Of a stretch of 27,156 bases of DNA, positions 6,161 through 14,192 are shown piece after piece (the first letter of the stretch is position 1; every line of letters starts with the position of its first letter). The stretch is taken from contig JAUWMW010000006.1 in NCBI GenBank assembly GCA_030612965.1, forward strand, positions 1-27,156, given 5' to 3'. Under the pieces are notes generated by a model, which searched no databases, was not told where the DNA came from, and saw nothing but the letters and a program-made list of their open reading frames with translations. A program made the translations under genes and the position numbers. The stretch is from a bacterium (GTDB taxonomy: Bacteria > Zixibacteria > MSB-5A5 > GN15 > FEB-12).

Positions 6161-8299
6161 TCAGGGGGCCGTCAACTCTCTGACCAGGGCTTTGACGTCT
6201 TTCAAATGGAACGGTTTGGGCAATACGGTCTTGATCCCCTTCAACGACACGTCCTCTTCATCGAGCTGGGTCCCCCAACCGGTGATCATGGCGATAGGAA
6301 GCTCTGGGAATTTTCCGTGAACAACTGCGGCCAGGTCCAGTCCGGACATGCCGGGCATCCCGAGATCGGTGATAATGAGATCGAACGATTGTTCGTCGAC
6401 AGCCTCCAGAGCCTGATAGCCATCGGCGCAGGCGGTAGCACTGTGACCGTCAATCGTCAGCATATCGCTCAGCACCTCCCGTATCTGCTCATCGTCATCA
6501 ACTACCAGGATGCGTAGCCGATCCGATTGGCCTATGCGGTTGGTGATGTCGGATTCTTCATCAGCCCGATCTACGGCCATGAACGACACTTTGAAGACGG
6601 TGCCACCCTCAGCACCGTTATCGACCTCAATCTTGCCGCCGTGGCTTATCACCACGCCATGGGCGATGGCCAGACCAAGTCCGGCGCCGCGTTTCGCCTT
6701 GGTGGTGAAAAACGGATAAAAGACCTTCTTCCGGATATCGTCAGGAATGCCGTCTCCCCGGTCGGCGACGGTGAGCACCACTCGTTGACCATCACTTTCG
6801 AGGTTTATCGCAACGCAGGAACCTTCGGGGGAATGTTCAACGGCGTTCTCGATCAGTTTGTCGAGAAGGGTCAAGAGATCGTCGTCGTTTCCTTCGATAT
6901 ACGCCTCGTCGAGAGTGTGACTATATTTGATCGTGACGTCCGCCGCCTCGGCGATCTTCTTCCAGGAAGAAGGTCGACTGTCAATGCAGGAACGCACGAT
7001 ATCGACCAGATTGACCGGCTCGAGCTTCTTGTTTCGAGTGCGTCGGGTGAACTCCTGGATGCGGCGCACTGTCTCGGCGCCCTCCATCGCCAGGGACTCA
7101 ACAGTGTTCAATCCCGACAGAATCGGGCCTTCGTCCAGCTTCAGCTTCATTAACTGTACCCGGCCGACAATTCCACCCATAATATTGTTGAAATCATGGG
7201 CTATGCCGGTGGTCATGTCGGTAAGAGCAGCCAGGGCTTCCGTATCGGCCATACGGGCGCTGGATTTCTCAAGGATGCGCTTGGATTCGCGAAGGTGTCT
7301 CAGTTGTAGCGCATACTGCAGTACGGATCGTGTCGCCAGAGCAAGGGCCGACAGGAGTTCAAGATCATTGGGGGTAAAGCTGTAAGGGCGGTGCGTCCAC
7401 ACAACCAGCAGGCGCCGATGGTCTTCGTCCGGGCTCAGGTCAACGGCGACCGAGGCAGTACCAAGACCAGGCAGCAAGTCCGAGATATCCGCTACCCCTG
7501 CCTCGGCATCATGCCGTACTTCGTCCGGCGAGGAATGGTCAAGTACCTGTACGGCTTCACCGATTCGTTCCTCAAGACCGGGGGGCGGCGCATTGGGGTC
7601 CGCCAGTTCCACCACGTTGAATCGTTCATCCCCGCTATCTTTCGAGAGGAAGCAGACGCAGCACCCGGGTATCAGAGTTCGGGTTAGGCTTGTTATGTTC
7701 GAGGCTATTCCGGCACCCGATGGTTCGTTGATATCCATCTCAAGCACTGACAGAACCTGAGCCATACGAACGGAGAAATCATTCACGACGTAAAGCCGAT
7801 CTGCTATGGACATAGTACTGTTCATCAACTCCAACAGCAGCTTGAGGTGATCCGTGGTCTCTGGAGGAATCTCGGATGGTTTGCTACACCAATAGGCAGT
7901 AATCATAGCTGTTGACGGCCCGCCATCACTCAGGACTATAACCTGGCGATGGGTCAGGTTATTGGCCGCAGCGAAAGGGTCGTAGAGCGTCGGATCACCG
8001 TGTGGATCATCAGTCAGTCTTATGACCTCTGATGCGCCCGAACTGTCCTCCCGGCCGAACCGACCCCATTGATCATCCAGGAGGTTGAGAGATGTGATGC
8101 TCACATTGTGGCGGTGGTCACAGGCCACGGGGATGAGTACATCATCACCGCAGCGTCGATAGAACAGCGCCGTGAAGTCAGCGGTCAGTTGTTTTGAAGC
8201 CAGATGAGCAGCCTTATCCAACTGACCGATGATCCCACCCAATTGGTGGCTGCGTTGGATATGATGGTACTTTGAGATCAGAGCGGACAACCCCGTCAT
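6161..8299 (-). CDS. Cytosolic GAF-domain hybrid histidine kinase with C-terminal receiver
   Basis: A protein of 712 residues from the ATG at 8299. An N-terminal region (about 10-170) and a second one (about 180-335) look like GAF-type sensor domains; a linker helix follows. The kinase core is complete: phospho-acceptor H368 in GIAHDFNN, N-box N485, an Asp-Arg-Gly-Asp-Gly G1 box (513-517) and GAGLGL G2 box (538-543). The last 115 residues are a receiver with acidic residues D601-D603, phospho-acceptor D645 in ITDLGMPG, T673 and K695. No membrane segment or DNA-binding domain is visible. Its ATG overlaps the stop of the previous gene (ATGA), so it should be translated together with it. I avoided a TTG at 8320, which would overlap the upstream gene by 25 bases. 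Confidence 0.88.
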   Translation of the reverse strand: MTGLSALISKYHHIQRSHQLGGIIGQLDKAAHLASKQLTADFTALFYRRCGDDVLIPVACDHRHNVSITSLNLLDDQWGRFGREDSSGASEVIRLTDDPHGDPTLYDPFAAANNLTHRQVIVLSDGGPSTAMITAYWCSKPSEIPPETTDHLKLLLELMNSTMSIADRLYVVNDFSVRMAQVLSVLEMDINEPSGAGIASNITSLTRTLIPGCCVCFLSKDSGDERFNVVELADPNAPPPGLEERIGEAVQVLDHSSPDEVRHDAEAGVADISDLLPGLGTASVAVDLSPDEDHRRLLVVWTHRPYSFTPNDLELLSALALATRSVLQYALQLRHLRESKRILEKSSARMADTEALAALTDMTTGIAHDFNNIMGGIVGRVQLMKLKLDEGPILSGLNTVESLAMEGAETVRRIQEFTRRTRNKKLEPVNLVDIVRSCIDSRPSSWKKIAEAADVTIKYSHTLDEAYIEGNDDDLLTLLDKLIENAVEHSPEGSCVAINLESDGQRVVLTVADRGDGIPDDIRKKVFYPFFTTKAKRGAGLGLAIAHGVVISHGGKIEVDNGAEGGTVFKVSFMAVDRADEESDITNRIGQSDRLRILVVDDDEQIREVLSDMLTIDGHSATACADGYQALEAVDEQSFDLIITDLGMPGMSGLDLAAVVHGKFPELPIAMITGWGTQLDEEDVSLKGIKTVLPKPFHLKDVKALVRELTAP

Positions 8300-10458
8300 G
8301 TCTCTAACCCTTCCCCGCAATGCGATAGACGATTGATAGTGGATTGTTCGATGTCACGTCCGGTAGTATGAGCAAACCTAATCACCGCACGGCAAATGCG
8401 GCTGGACGTCAAGCAAAAGCTGAGCGTGGCATCCTCGAAGTGTACTATACCCTCGTCGTCATTGCGACGCTCGAGCAACTGGTGACTGTAGGTTCGACCG
8501 ATCATTTCTCCTAACCGCGAATGACCGATAATGTCGGCTGCGAACTCAAACACCAGTTCCGCCCGGCCCGGCCCGCCATCGGCTGAGATTAACAAGTGGC
8601 CGGAACAGATGGCCTCGTCCATCAGCCCCAGTACGAACGGAAGGACATAGTCGTAGACTTCGCGGTAAGTGAGATCAAAGTCATTGTCCGTCGGTCGATT
8701 CGCTTCAATGGTGAGAGTTACGTTCTTGCTGTCCTTCACCTGCGTCGCGTGTCCGCGAACGATGGTTGGTAGATCCTCGAGCAACTGACGGCTCGACAAA
8801 CGTCGTGCCATTTGATCGGTGGTAAGCAGACAAAGATCTCGGAGGTTACCCAAATAGGCTGCCAGTTGATTGGCTGCCTTACGTACCTTGGCGGACCCGT
8901 TTGAAATAGCATTCGAGGAGAGGGCATGATCTTCGGCCTTGATAGCGTTTTCAATAATCTCGTTCTGACCCACTACTACCGACAAATGTTCCATCAGGTC
9001 GTGGAAGTAGCCACCGGCCAGTTTGGCGATAGTATTCAATCGGTCATTGGCCAGGTCAGCCGAAGCGCCAGATGAGGATCCTACTACCATCGCCTCAAGG
9101 TGCGCTTGCTGAGTCTTTAGGGACTCGCGAAACCCCAGGAATGTCGCAACAGCCTCAAGGACCGTTCGGTGTGAATCCAGATGCCGACCGGCATGAGGGC
9201 AGCCAAAGGCAACGTACCCGGATGCATCACCTGGGTGACCGACAGGAAGCATAATCTCGGACGCCACATTATCCCGTAGGTATGACTCCCGCTCTTCAGC
9301 GCGACATGGGGACTTTCGAACGTCGGGAACCATCACCGGGTTATCCGCGTCCAGCTCGGTCAGTAGGGCGGTAGGAATCGGCGCTTGTGGTTCTATGCGA
9401 ACTGTCGGTTCCCCATCGCTACCGGCGACAACTATCTCGGCTGGGGAACCGTCTTTTGCCACAACCATACGTGACAGGGGTACCTGACAATTAACAACGT
9501 GAAAAGCTTCAATGAGTGCATCTTTGAATTCACCTCCGGTTGCCCCGTACTCAGCGAGGCGAGCGTACAATGACGACACCTCCGATGCCGTGCTGAATTG
9601 CGATTCGTGAAGATGGCCGGCTATTCGCGCGATCTGTCGCAGTGCGATCGTCTCGACCCTCCCGATATCGCCGGGGATCAAGACCACGATCATGTACTCG
9701 GTTCGGTCGGAGATGATTCCGGGATGGAGGAACATGTAGTTGGGTGGGTAGTCGGCGGCCACCGGGTAGTCCGGCATCATGTCGGCCGGCAGGAAGAACT
9801 GCTTGCGGCGAATAGCATCGGTCCAGTCTCGTGCAGTCACGTTCTTCAAAGTTCCTTCCAATCGATCCGACAGATGGATATCGCCAACCGCTAGGCGTAG
9901 CTTCTGAACACTTTCGGATCGGACATACACCGCTGCAAGAGAGCCCGGCCACTGTTCCGTCATGAGTTCGAGCACAGCCTTTTGGAATTCATCGTAACTG
10001 TGATCGCGAACAAAGAGACGGTCAAGGAAGTTTCCCAACAAGCAGTGGTGGTCATGTTGTTCCGAGTCGGCGCAACGGGTGGATAAAAAATCCAGTACGG
10101 CATCAATAGTCGGCGGATCAGGTTCAAACGAGGTCGCAGTACCGACCGTGACCACAGCTTCCACTTCCCCTGCTACCAGTACGGGATAGAGTTTCAAATC
10201 GTCGGTCTCGATGCCGGTTCGAGCGATATGATTGAGTTGCACCTTACTTCCCTGCACTATCAGACTCTGTTTCATGGATGCCAACCAAGTGCCGGGAATG
10301 TGGAGCCATGCTCCGACGGCATGATCGGATTCGGCGTTTGCCCGCCGAAACACCGTCGGAATACCGTGGGCCAGATATAAGCGCGCATCTGAGGGCAGGT
10401 TCAGTCCTGTCGCGTGTCCCTGGAGAAGGCTCTTTTGTGACTCAGTGAGCAGTTTCAT
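8296..10458 (-). CDS. GAF-type sensor protein with degenerate histidine kinase core
   Basis: A protein of 720 residues that I cannot place in a named family. Three alpha/beta stretches (about 30-130, 140-285 and 290-445) look GAF-like. From about 470 a helix pair resembles the phospho-acceptor region of its downstream neighbour: GYFHDLMEHLSVVVGQNEII, with H486-D487 at the His-Asp position. The last 150 residues should be the ATP-binding domain, but I see no clear N-box, no DxGxG and no GxGLGL; the N-box position reads roughly LMDEAICSG. It therefore looks like a kinase relative that kept the phosphorylatable His but lost ATP binding. It sits between a membrane GAF protein (22 bases upstream) and an intact hybrid kinase (ATGA overlap). 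Confidence 0.75.
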   Translation of the reverse strand: MKLLTESQKSLLQGHATGLNLPSDARLYLAHGIPTVFRRANAESDHAVGAWLHIPGTWLASMKQSLIVQGSKVQLNHIARTGIETDDLKLYPVLVAGEVEAVVTVGTATSFEPDPPTIDAVLDFLSTRCADSEQHDHHCLLGNFLDRLFVRDHSYDEFQKAVLELMTEQWPGSLAAVYVRSESVQKLRLAVGDIHLSDRLEGTLKNVTARDWTDAIRRKQFFLPADMMPDYPVAADYPPNYMFLHPGIISDRTEYMIVVLIPGDIGRVETIALRQIARIAGHLHESQFSTASEVSSLYARLAEYGATGGEFKDALIEAFHVVNCQVPLSRMVVAKDGSPAEIVVAGSDGEPTVRIEPQAPIPTALLTELDADNPVMVPDVRKSPCRAEERESYLRDNVASEIMLPVGHPGDASGYVAFGCPHAGRHLDSHRTVLEAVATFLGFRESLKTQQAHLEAMVVGSSSGASADLANDRLNTIAKLAGGYFHDLMEHLSVVVGQNEIIENAIKAEDHALSSNAISNGSAKVRKAANQLAAYLGNLRDLCLLTTDQMARRLSSRQLLEDLPTIVRGHATQVKDSKNVTLTIEANRPTDNDFDLTYREVYDYVLPFVLGLMDEAICSGHLLISADGGPGRAELVFEFAADIIGHSRLGEMIGRTYSHQLLERRNDDEGIVHFEDATLSFCLTSSRICRAVIRFAHTTGRDIEQSTINRLSHCGEGLET

Positions 10459-10480
10459 AGTGGTGACCGGGTCAAACGAA

Positions 10481-12532
10481 TTATGATGCCTGCTCGGTGA
10501 AACAATCGTTGATACGTTGAGCCGATTTATCGATGATCGACAGATATTTTTCCAACGCGGGATCGGACGATTTGTGCTTCGACTTGATCATCTCCACCGA
10601 ACCCAGTATTCCGCTCAATGATGATCTGATCCGACCTCGCAGTTGAGATGCTCTCATTGTCGGGGAGGCAAATCCTCTGTTCTCGACTGTTGAACCGGTT
10701 ACCTTACGTCCCAAACCCGCCTGAATGGCAAGAGCCAGTATCGCCGATGTCGATCTGGCCAGAAGGACATCAAGACGATGGAAGCTTCTCCGATCTCCAT
10801 GGCACGAGTCAGCGATTCCAATCACCGCCAACACCTGCTGCCCCAGCATCACCGGAACGAGCATCGCTGACTGCACCTCGGAAGAGAAAGCCTGACCGGC
10901 TTCCGCGGGGGTCATATGGTGCTCCGCATCTGATTGATCAACCATCAGGATACGTCCAGTGTCGCGCACCAGTTGATGCAGCGGCATCAATGACATAACT
11001 AGGTGTCCATCGCCCGGCGTTGATGGTGCGGTCGATGGACCGTGAGCGATTGCCCGTGAACTCATAAAAGCATCGTCATGGTCAAAAGTGGCTATTCGTA
11101 CTATGGTGCACTGAAGTTCTGTCAGTAGCGTGTCAGCCGCTCTCTGGAATATCACCCGCAAGTCGGACGTCTCCCCCGCTTCGGCCAGGAGGTCGTTTAT
11201 CACCGAGAGCCTTCGCCCGGATTCGACGGAGGCGCTGCGATGAGTATCATCCAGTACCAGGTCGCGGATTATCGGCACCACCGATTCGAGAAGCAGTCGA
11301 TCCCGGCTTTCATAGGCGCTATCTTCACGAGAGGCTACTGTAAGCACGGCGCCAGGCCCGCGATGGCCGGTAACAGGCAACGCCATGACTGATTGCACTC
11401 CGCCGGCCGCTACGAGATCATCAACGGGAAGATCCGTTTCGTCAGCCAAATGGTTCACGAACATCGGTTTGCCGGATCGCGAAACATGGTCGACATGGCT
11501 GTTGCCGGCACTGAGGTCAAGACCTATTTCATCCAACAGAGTCTGGCCGGCTCCCACTGTCAAACGCCTTATCGTGCCGTCATCTCGGGCAATGGCCAGA
11601 GAGACGAACTCTGACCTCAACTGGTTTCGCATCAACTTAGCCAAACCGGTAAAGTTCTCCCTGAGGTCTTTGGAGTGATCTACGGTTTCGGCCAGTCTGT
11701 TTCGCCACTGTTGTCGGTGGCGGTTAAAGGCCGCATCGGTACGCCGCTGGTCAAGATCGATTTTGCGCGAGATGATATCGACAGCAATCTTCAAATTCAC
11801 CCGCACCTCGTCATTGTCGGATACACCGCTATCGGCATTCCACAACAAGAAGGCGCCGTGGACGTGGTCGTTGACGAGTAGCGGCAGGATCAAGCTCGGC
11901 GCGACCATCGACGACGGTAATTTCTGCATCACTTTCGTCACACGCGGCATGTTGTTTTCGCCTCTCTCGTGGAAGTCGGATTCACTGAATTCCACCTGTC
12001 GCAAGGCCGCCACTGCCGTGTCGACACCTCCGGTAGTAGTCAATAGCGTAGCGCGCTCCGAACCAGTTGAATAACTGAATACAGCCCCCCAAGCGAAGCC
12101 CGGCAGTTCAATCATATAGTCAAGGGTGGTACTCATTATCTCTGTCAGTCTGGTTTCAACCATGGCCAACTGTTGCACCTTCTTGATCAATTCCAACCGC
12201 TGGATCCGCTCCTGGCTATATTGCCGATGACTGCGGGCAAGCGGTAGCCAGGTTGAGACACCACTGATGACGAAGGTTGCTCCGGTGATGATGCCGATCC
12301 AACTGAGGACCTTGAAAAACAACGGGTCTGATAAGAAAGGGACAACGGCAAACAGGCCGACTCCTCCGTAAATCCGCATCAGGGCTACAACCGCCAGCAC
12401 CGCCAAGCCGCCCGACAGGTAGTTATAACTCTCGCGATCGTAAGCGCGTATTTCATTTCTAAGACGAGCCACCACCACCAGGCTCATCAGAAAAAACAAG
12501 GCTACCATGAAATCAAGCAGCGGTAATCCCAT
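10481..12532 (-). CDS. Membrane-anchored protein with three GAF-like domains and a remnant phospho-acceptor helix
   Basis: A protein of 683 residues. Residues 4-23 and about 38-97 hold three to four hydrophobic membrane helices, followed by a likely coiled coil (100-130). Three GAF-like domains follow at about 125-262, 290-430 and 445-605. The last 60 residues resemble a HisKA helix pair (from L631: RGRIRSSLSGILGSVEMI, then YLSIIDKSAQRINDC), but the His position appears to be Gly and the protein ends before any ATP-binding domain. It probably senses a signal at the membrane and passes it on by protein contact. It is the first gene of a three-gene operon and has a strong ribosome binding site, AAGGAGG nine bases before the ATG. 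Confidence 0.75.
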   Translation of the reverse strand: MGLPLLDFMVALFFLMSLVVVARLRNEIRAYDRESYNYLSGGLAVLAVVALMRIYGGVGLFAVVPFLSDPLFFKVLSWIGIITGATFVISGVSTWLPLARSHRQYSQERIQRLELIKKVQQLAMVETRLTEIMSTTLDYMIELPGFAWGAVFSYSTGSERATLLTTTGGVDTAVAALRQVEFSESDFHERGENNMPRVTKVMQKLPSSMVAPSLILPLLVNDHVHGAFLLWNADSGVSDNDEVRVNLKIAVDIISRKIDLDQRRTDAAFNRHRQQWRNRLAETVDHSKDLRENFTGLAKLMRNQLRSEFVSLAIARDDGTIRRLTVGAGQTLLDEIGLDLSAGNSHVDHVSRSGKPMFVNHLADETDLPVDDLVAAGGVQSVMALPVTGHRGPGAVLTVASREDSAYESRDRLLLESVVPIIRDLVLDDTHRSASVESGRRLSVINDLLAEAGETSDLRVIFQRAADTLLTELQCTIVRIATFDHDDAFMSSRAIAHGPSTAPSTPGDGHLVMSLMPLHQLVRDTGRILMVDQSDAEHHMTPAEAGQAFSSEVQSAMLVPVMLGQQVLAVIGIADSCHGDRRSFHRLDVLLARSTSAILALAIQAGLGRKVTGSTVENRGFASPTMRASQLRGRIRSSLSGILGSVEMIKSKHKSSDPALEKYLSIIDKSAQRINDCFTEQAS

Positions 12533-12862
12533 CGAAATCGTCCTCCTTCCAAAACTCCACTCTATTACATTAAGTATCGGTCGTTGGGAGATTTCCGATT
12601 AGCCGTTCACGGCCGTTCGCTACTCGCTGAGGGGTTTGTCCCATCAGCATTTGTGAATATGGGCTAAATAAGTACTGTAGCGTGGTGCCGTAAGTGCCCA
12701 TCACTCGGCTGGTTACCGGCGCCCCCCTGTCTGCGCGGGCGTTGCGACAGATCAGACAGAATACCAAGAAATGTCTGAACAGCACTCTCGAAGGAGGGAG
12801 ATATTATGCTCTCTCAAACAGCTCTTTTCACCGGCACGGCCGTCCGGCTTTTTCATGACCGT
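12533..12862 (-). other. Leader/intergenic region ahead of the GAF signalling operon
   Basis: These 330 bases contain no gene I would defend. On the minus strand, near the operon start, there are hairpins: ATCGG (12599-12595) with CCGAT (12580-12576), and CCGT-GA-ACGG just upstream. Nearby lie the strings GGGACAAACC, GCGAACGGCC and GGCTAA, which loosely recall, but do not match, a cyclic-di-GMP-I riboswitch. I find no convincing -35/-10 pair. Short open frames on both strands are discussed among the rejected items. Confidence 0.5.
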
Positions 12863-13519
12863 TCAGTGAGTGAACAAACCTGGATTGACTACTCGTTGAT
12901 AATTCTTGAAGTGGGTTTTGGCCAGCTTCGTAAGAATGTTGGGTCCGTGTTTTCGAACGATTTCCCGGCCGGCTGCGTCCACATGCGCAGCCGCCCCCTT
13001 GGGGATTATAACACCGCACTGGTTGGAGAGCTTCTCCATTTCCCGGAGGAATCTCGCCCGCGCCAGGATCGAGGCAGCCGCTACCTGGATGATGCGTTCA
13101 CCGCGAACCAGTTGATCCAATTTGACAGAAGCACCGCGTCTCGCCAGGGCATCCTCGACTAACTCTGATTTGCCGAACTTGTCGGACACCGCCAGGTCGG
13201 CAGGATGGTCGGCCAGCAAACGATGTATCACTTCAGCGTGTCCCTCGGCCAGAAGCTTGTTGAGGTTCCTGATCTCAGCGTACTTTTGATTGTACTCTTC
13301 GGGAGCGACCACTATCACAATGTGGGCGTAGTCGGCACGCAGACGTTCATCGATGTGAAGTGTCTTTTTGTCCGCGATCAACTTGCCGTCGCGAACGCCG
13401 AGCGCTTTCAGAGCATCTGTCTGCGACTCGTCGGCCAGAAAGGCTGCCACGACCAGGGGGCCGAAGAAATCTCCCTTGCCTGATTCATCGACGCCAACGA
13501 TGCGGCGGGCACCGGTCAT
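12863..13519 (-). CDS. rnhC: Ribonuclease HIII-type catalytic domain, without the usual N-terminal domain
   Basis: A protein of 218 residues starting almost directly with GVDESGKGDFFGPL, the type III signature (type II enzymes have DEAGRGP). Likely active-site residues are D11, E12, D113 (in SDKFG) and E141 (before VAAASILAR), giving the DEDE set of RNase HIII. The enzyme cuts RNA in RNA-DNA hybrids and resolves R-loops and primers. Textbook RNase HIII is about 300 residues with an N-terminal TBP-like substrate-binding domain; here the gene begins three bases after the efp stop and has no room for it. The shortened form is therefore real unless the start is elsewhere. It is probably co-transcribed with efp. 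Confidence 0.88.
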   Translation of the reverse strand: MTGARRIVGVDESGKGDFFGPLVVAAFLADESQTDALKALGVRDGKLIADKKTLHIDERLRADYAHIVIVVAPEEYNQKYAEIRNLNKLLAEGHAEVIHRLLADHPADLAVSDKFGKSELVEDALARRGASVKLDQLVRGERIIQVAAASILARARFLREMEKLSNQCGVIIPKGAAAHVDAAGREIVRKHGPNILTKLAKTHFKNYQRVVNPGLFTH

Positions 13520-13522
13520 TGA

Positions 13523-14083
13523 TCAGTTGGCCCGTTCCAGGTACGCCCCGGAGCGAGTGTCGACTTTGACTTTGTCACCCTCTTTGACGAATGGCGGCAC
13601 TTTGACAGTCAGGCCGCTCTGAAGTTTGGCCGGCTTCGTTACGTTGGACACTGTATCGCCTCTTGCTGATGGCTCAGTCTCCACGACCTTCAAGACCACC
13701 GAAGCCGGCAGGTCGACAGAGATCGCTTCGCCGTCAAGAAACAGAACTTTGTACTCTTCGTTCTCCAGCAGATACCACTTGGCGTCACCCAGGTTCTCAA
13801 CGGCGATTTCGATCTGCTCGAAGGTCTGCGAGTCCATGAATGACATCTCGCCGCCGTTTTCGTACAGATACTGCATCTTCTTTTCTTCCATGTCGGGAGG
13901 CTTGAAGCTGTCGTTGGACGAGAACACTTTTTCCACCACCGCACCGGTCTTGATATGCTTTAGTTTGGTGCGGATATTGGCCTTCCCCCGACCCATCTTG
14001 AAGTGTTGGTACTCGACCACGTAATATGGTTGGTCGTCGACTATGATGCGCAAACCTTTTCGAAAATCAGACGGCGTATACAT
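13523..14083 (-). CDS. efp: Translation elongation factor P
   Basis: A protein of 186 residues that relieves ribosome stalling at proline runs. All three beta-barrel domains are present, with the conserved C-terminal stretch from about 130 (KLQSGLTVKVPPFVKEGDKV). The loop that reaches the peptidyl-transfer centre reads KMGRGKANIR with Arg at position 32, not the Lys used by the EpmA/B system. The start at 14083 is set by a near-perfect AGGAGG five bases upstream; the frame is open further up, but that part contains the promoter. No modification enzyme gene is nearby. It is followed three bases later by rnhC. Confidence 0.95.
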   Translation of the reverse strand: MYTPSDFRKGLRIIVDDQPYYVVEYQHFKMGRGKANIRTKLKHIKTGAVVEKVFSSNDSFKPPDMEEKKMQYLYENGGEMSFMDSQTFEQIEIAVENLGDAKWYLLENEEYKVLFLDGEAISVDLPASVVLKVVETEPSARGDTVSNVTKPAKLQSGLTVKVPPFVKEGDKVKVDTRSGAYLERAN

Positions 14084-14108
14084 CTTACCTCCTGCTAAAG
14101 TAGGCCGG

Positions 14109-14136
14109 AATATAACAAAAATACGAATTGCCCCAA
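14109..14136 (-). promoter_or_regulatory. Sigma-70-type promoter for efp-rnhC
   Basis: TTGGGG (14136-14131) and TATATT (14114-14109) are 16 bases apart on the minus strand, 26 bases ahead of the efp ATG. The -10 is strong and the -35 weak. A hairpin, CCCAAG-CGAATT-CTTGGG at 14132-14149, covers the -35 and could be an operator or the end of the upstream transcript. Confidence 0.5.
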
Positions 14137-14192
14137 GCGAATTCTTGGGTCCGACGGTCGAAATCAAAGAGGCGAGCAGCGTTGGTCGATAG

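Noticed and set aside
12570..12785. Minus-strand open frame of 71 codons ahead of the GAF operon
   Set aside because: It starts with GTG, has no ribosome binding site, overlaps the hairpins of the leader and its product is not protein-like in composition.
12831..12853. Plus-strand hairpin CCGGCAC/GTCCGG followed by TTTTT, looking like an intrinsic terminator
   Set aside because: No plus-strand gene feeds into it, and on the minus strand, where rnhC ends, no T-run follows the hairpin.
12806..13162. Plus-strand open frame of 118 codons with a strong AAGGAGGG upstream of its ATG
   Set aside because: Most of it lies antisense to the catalytic core of rnhC, the protein resembles no family and has no promoter I can see; the ribosome-binding-like sequence is probably chance.
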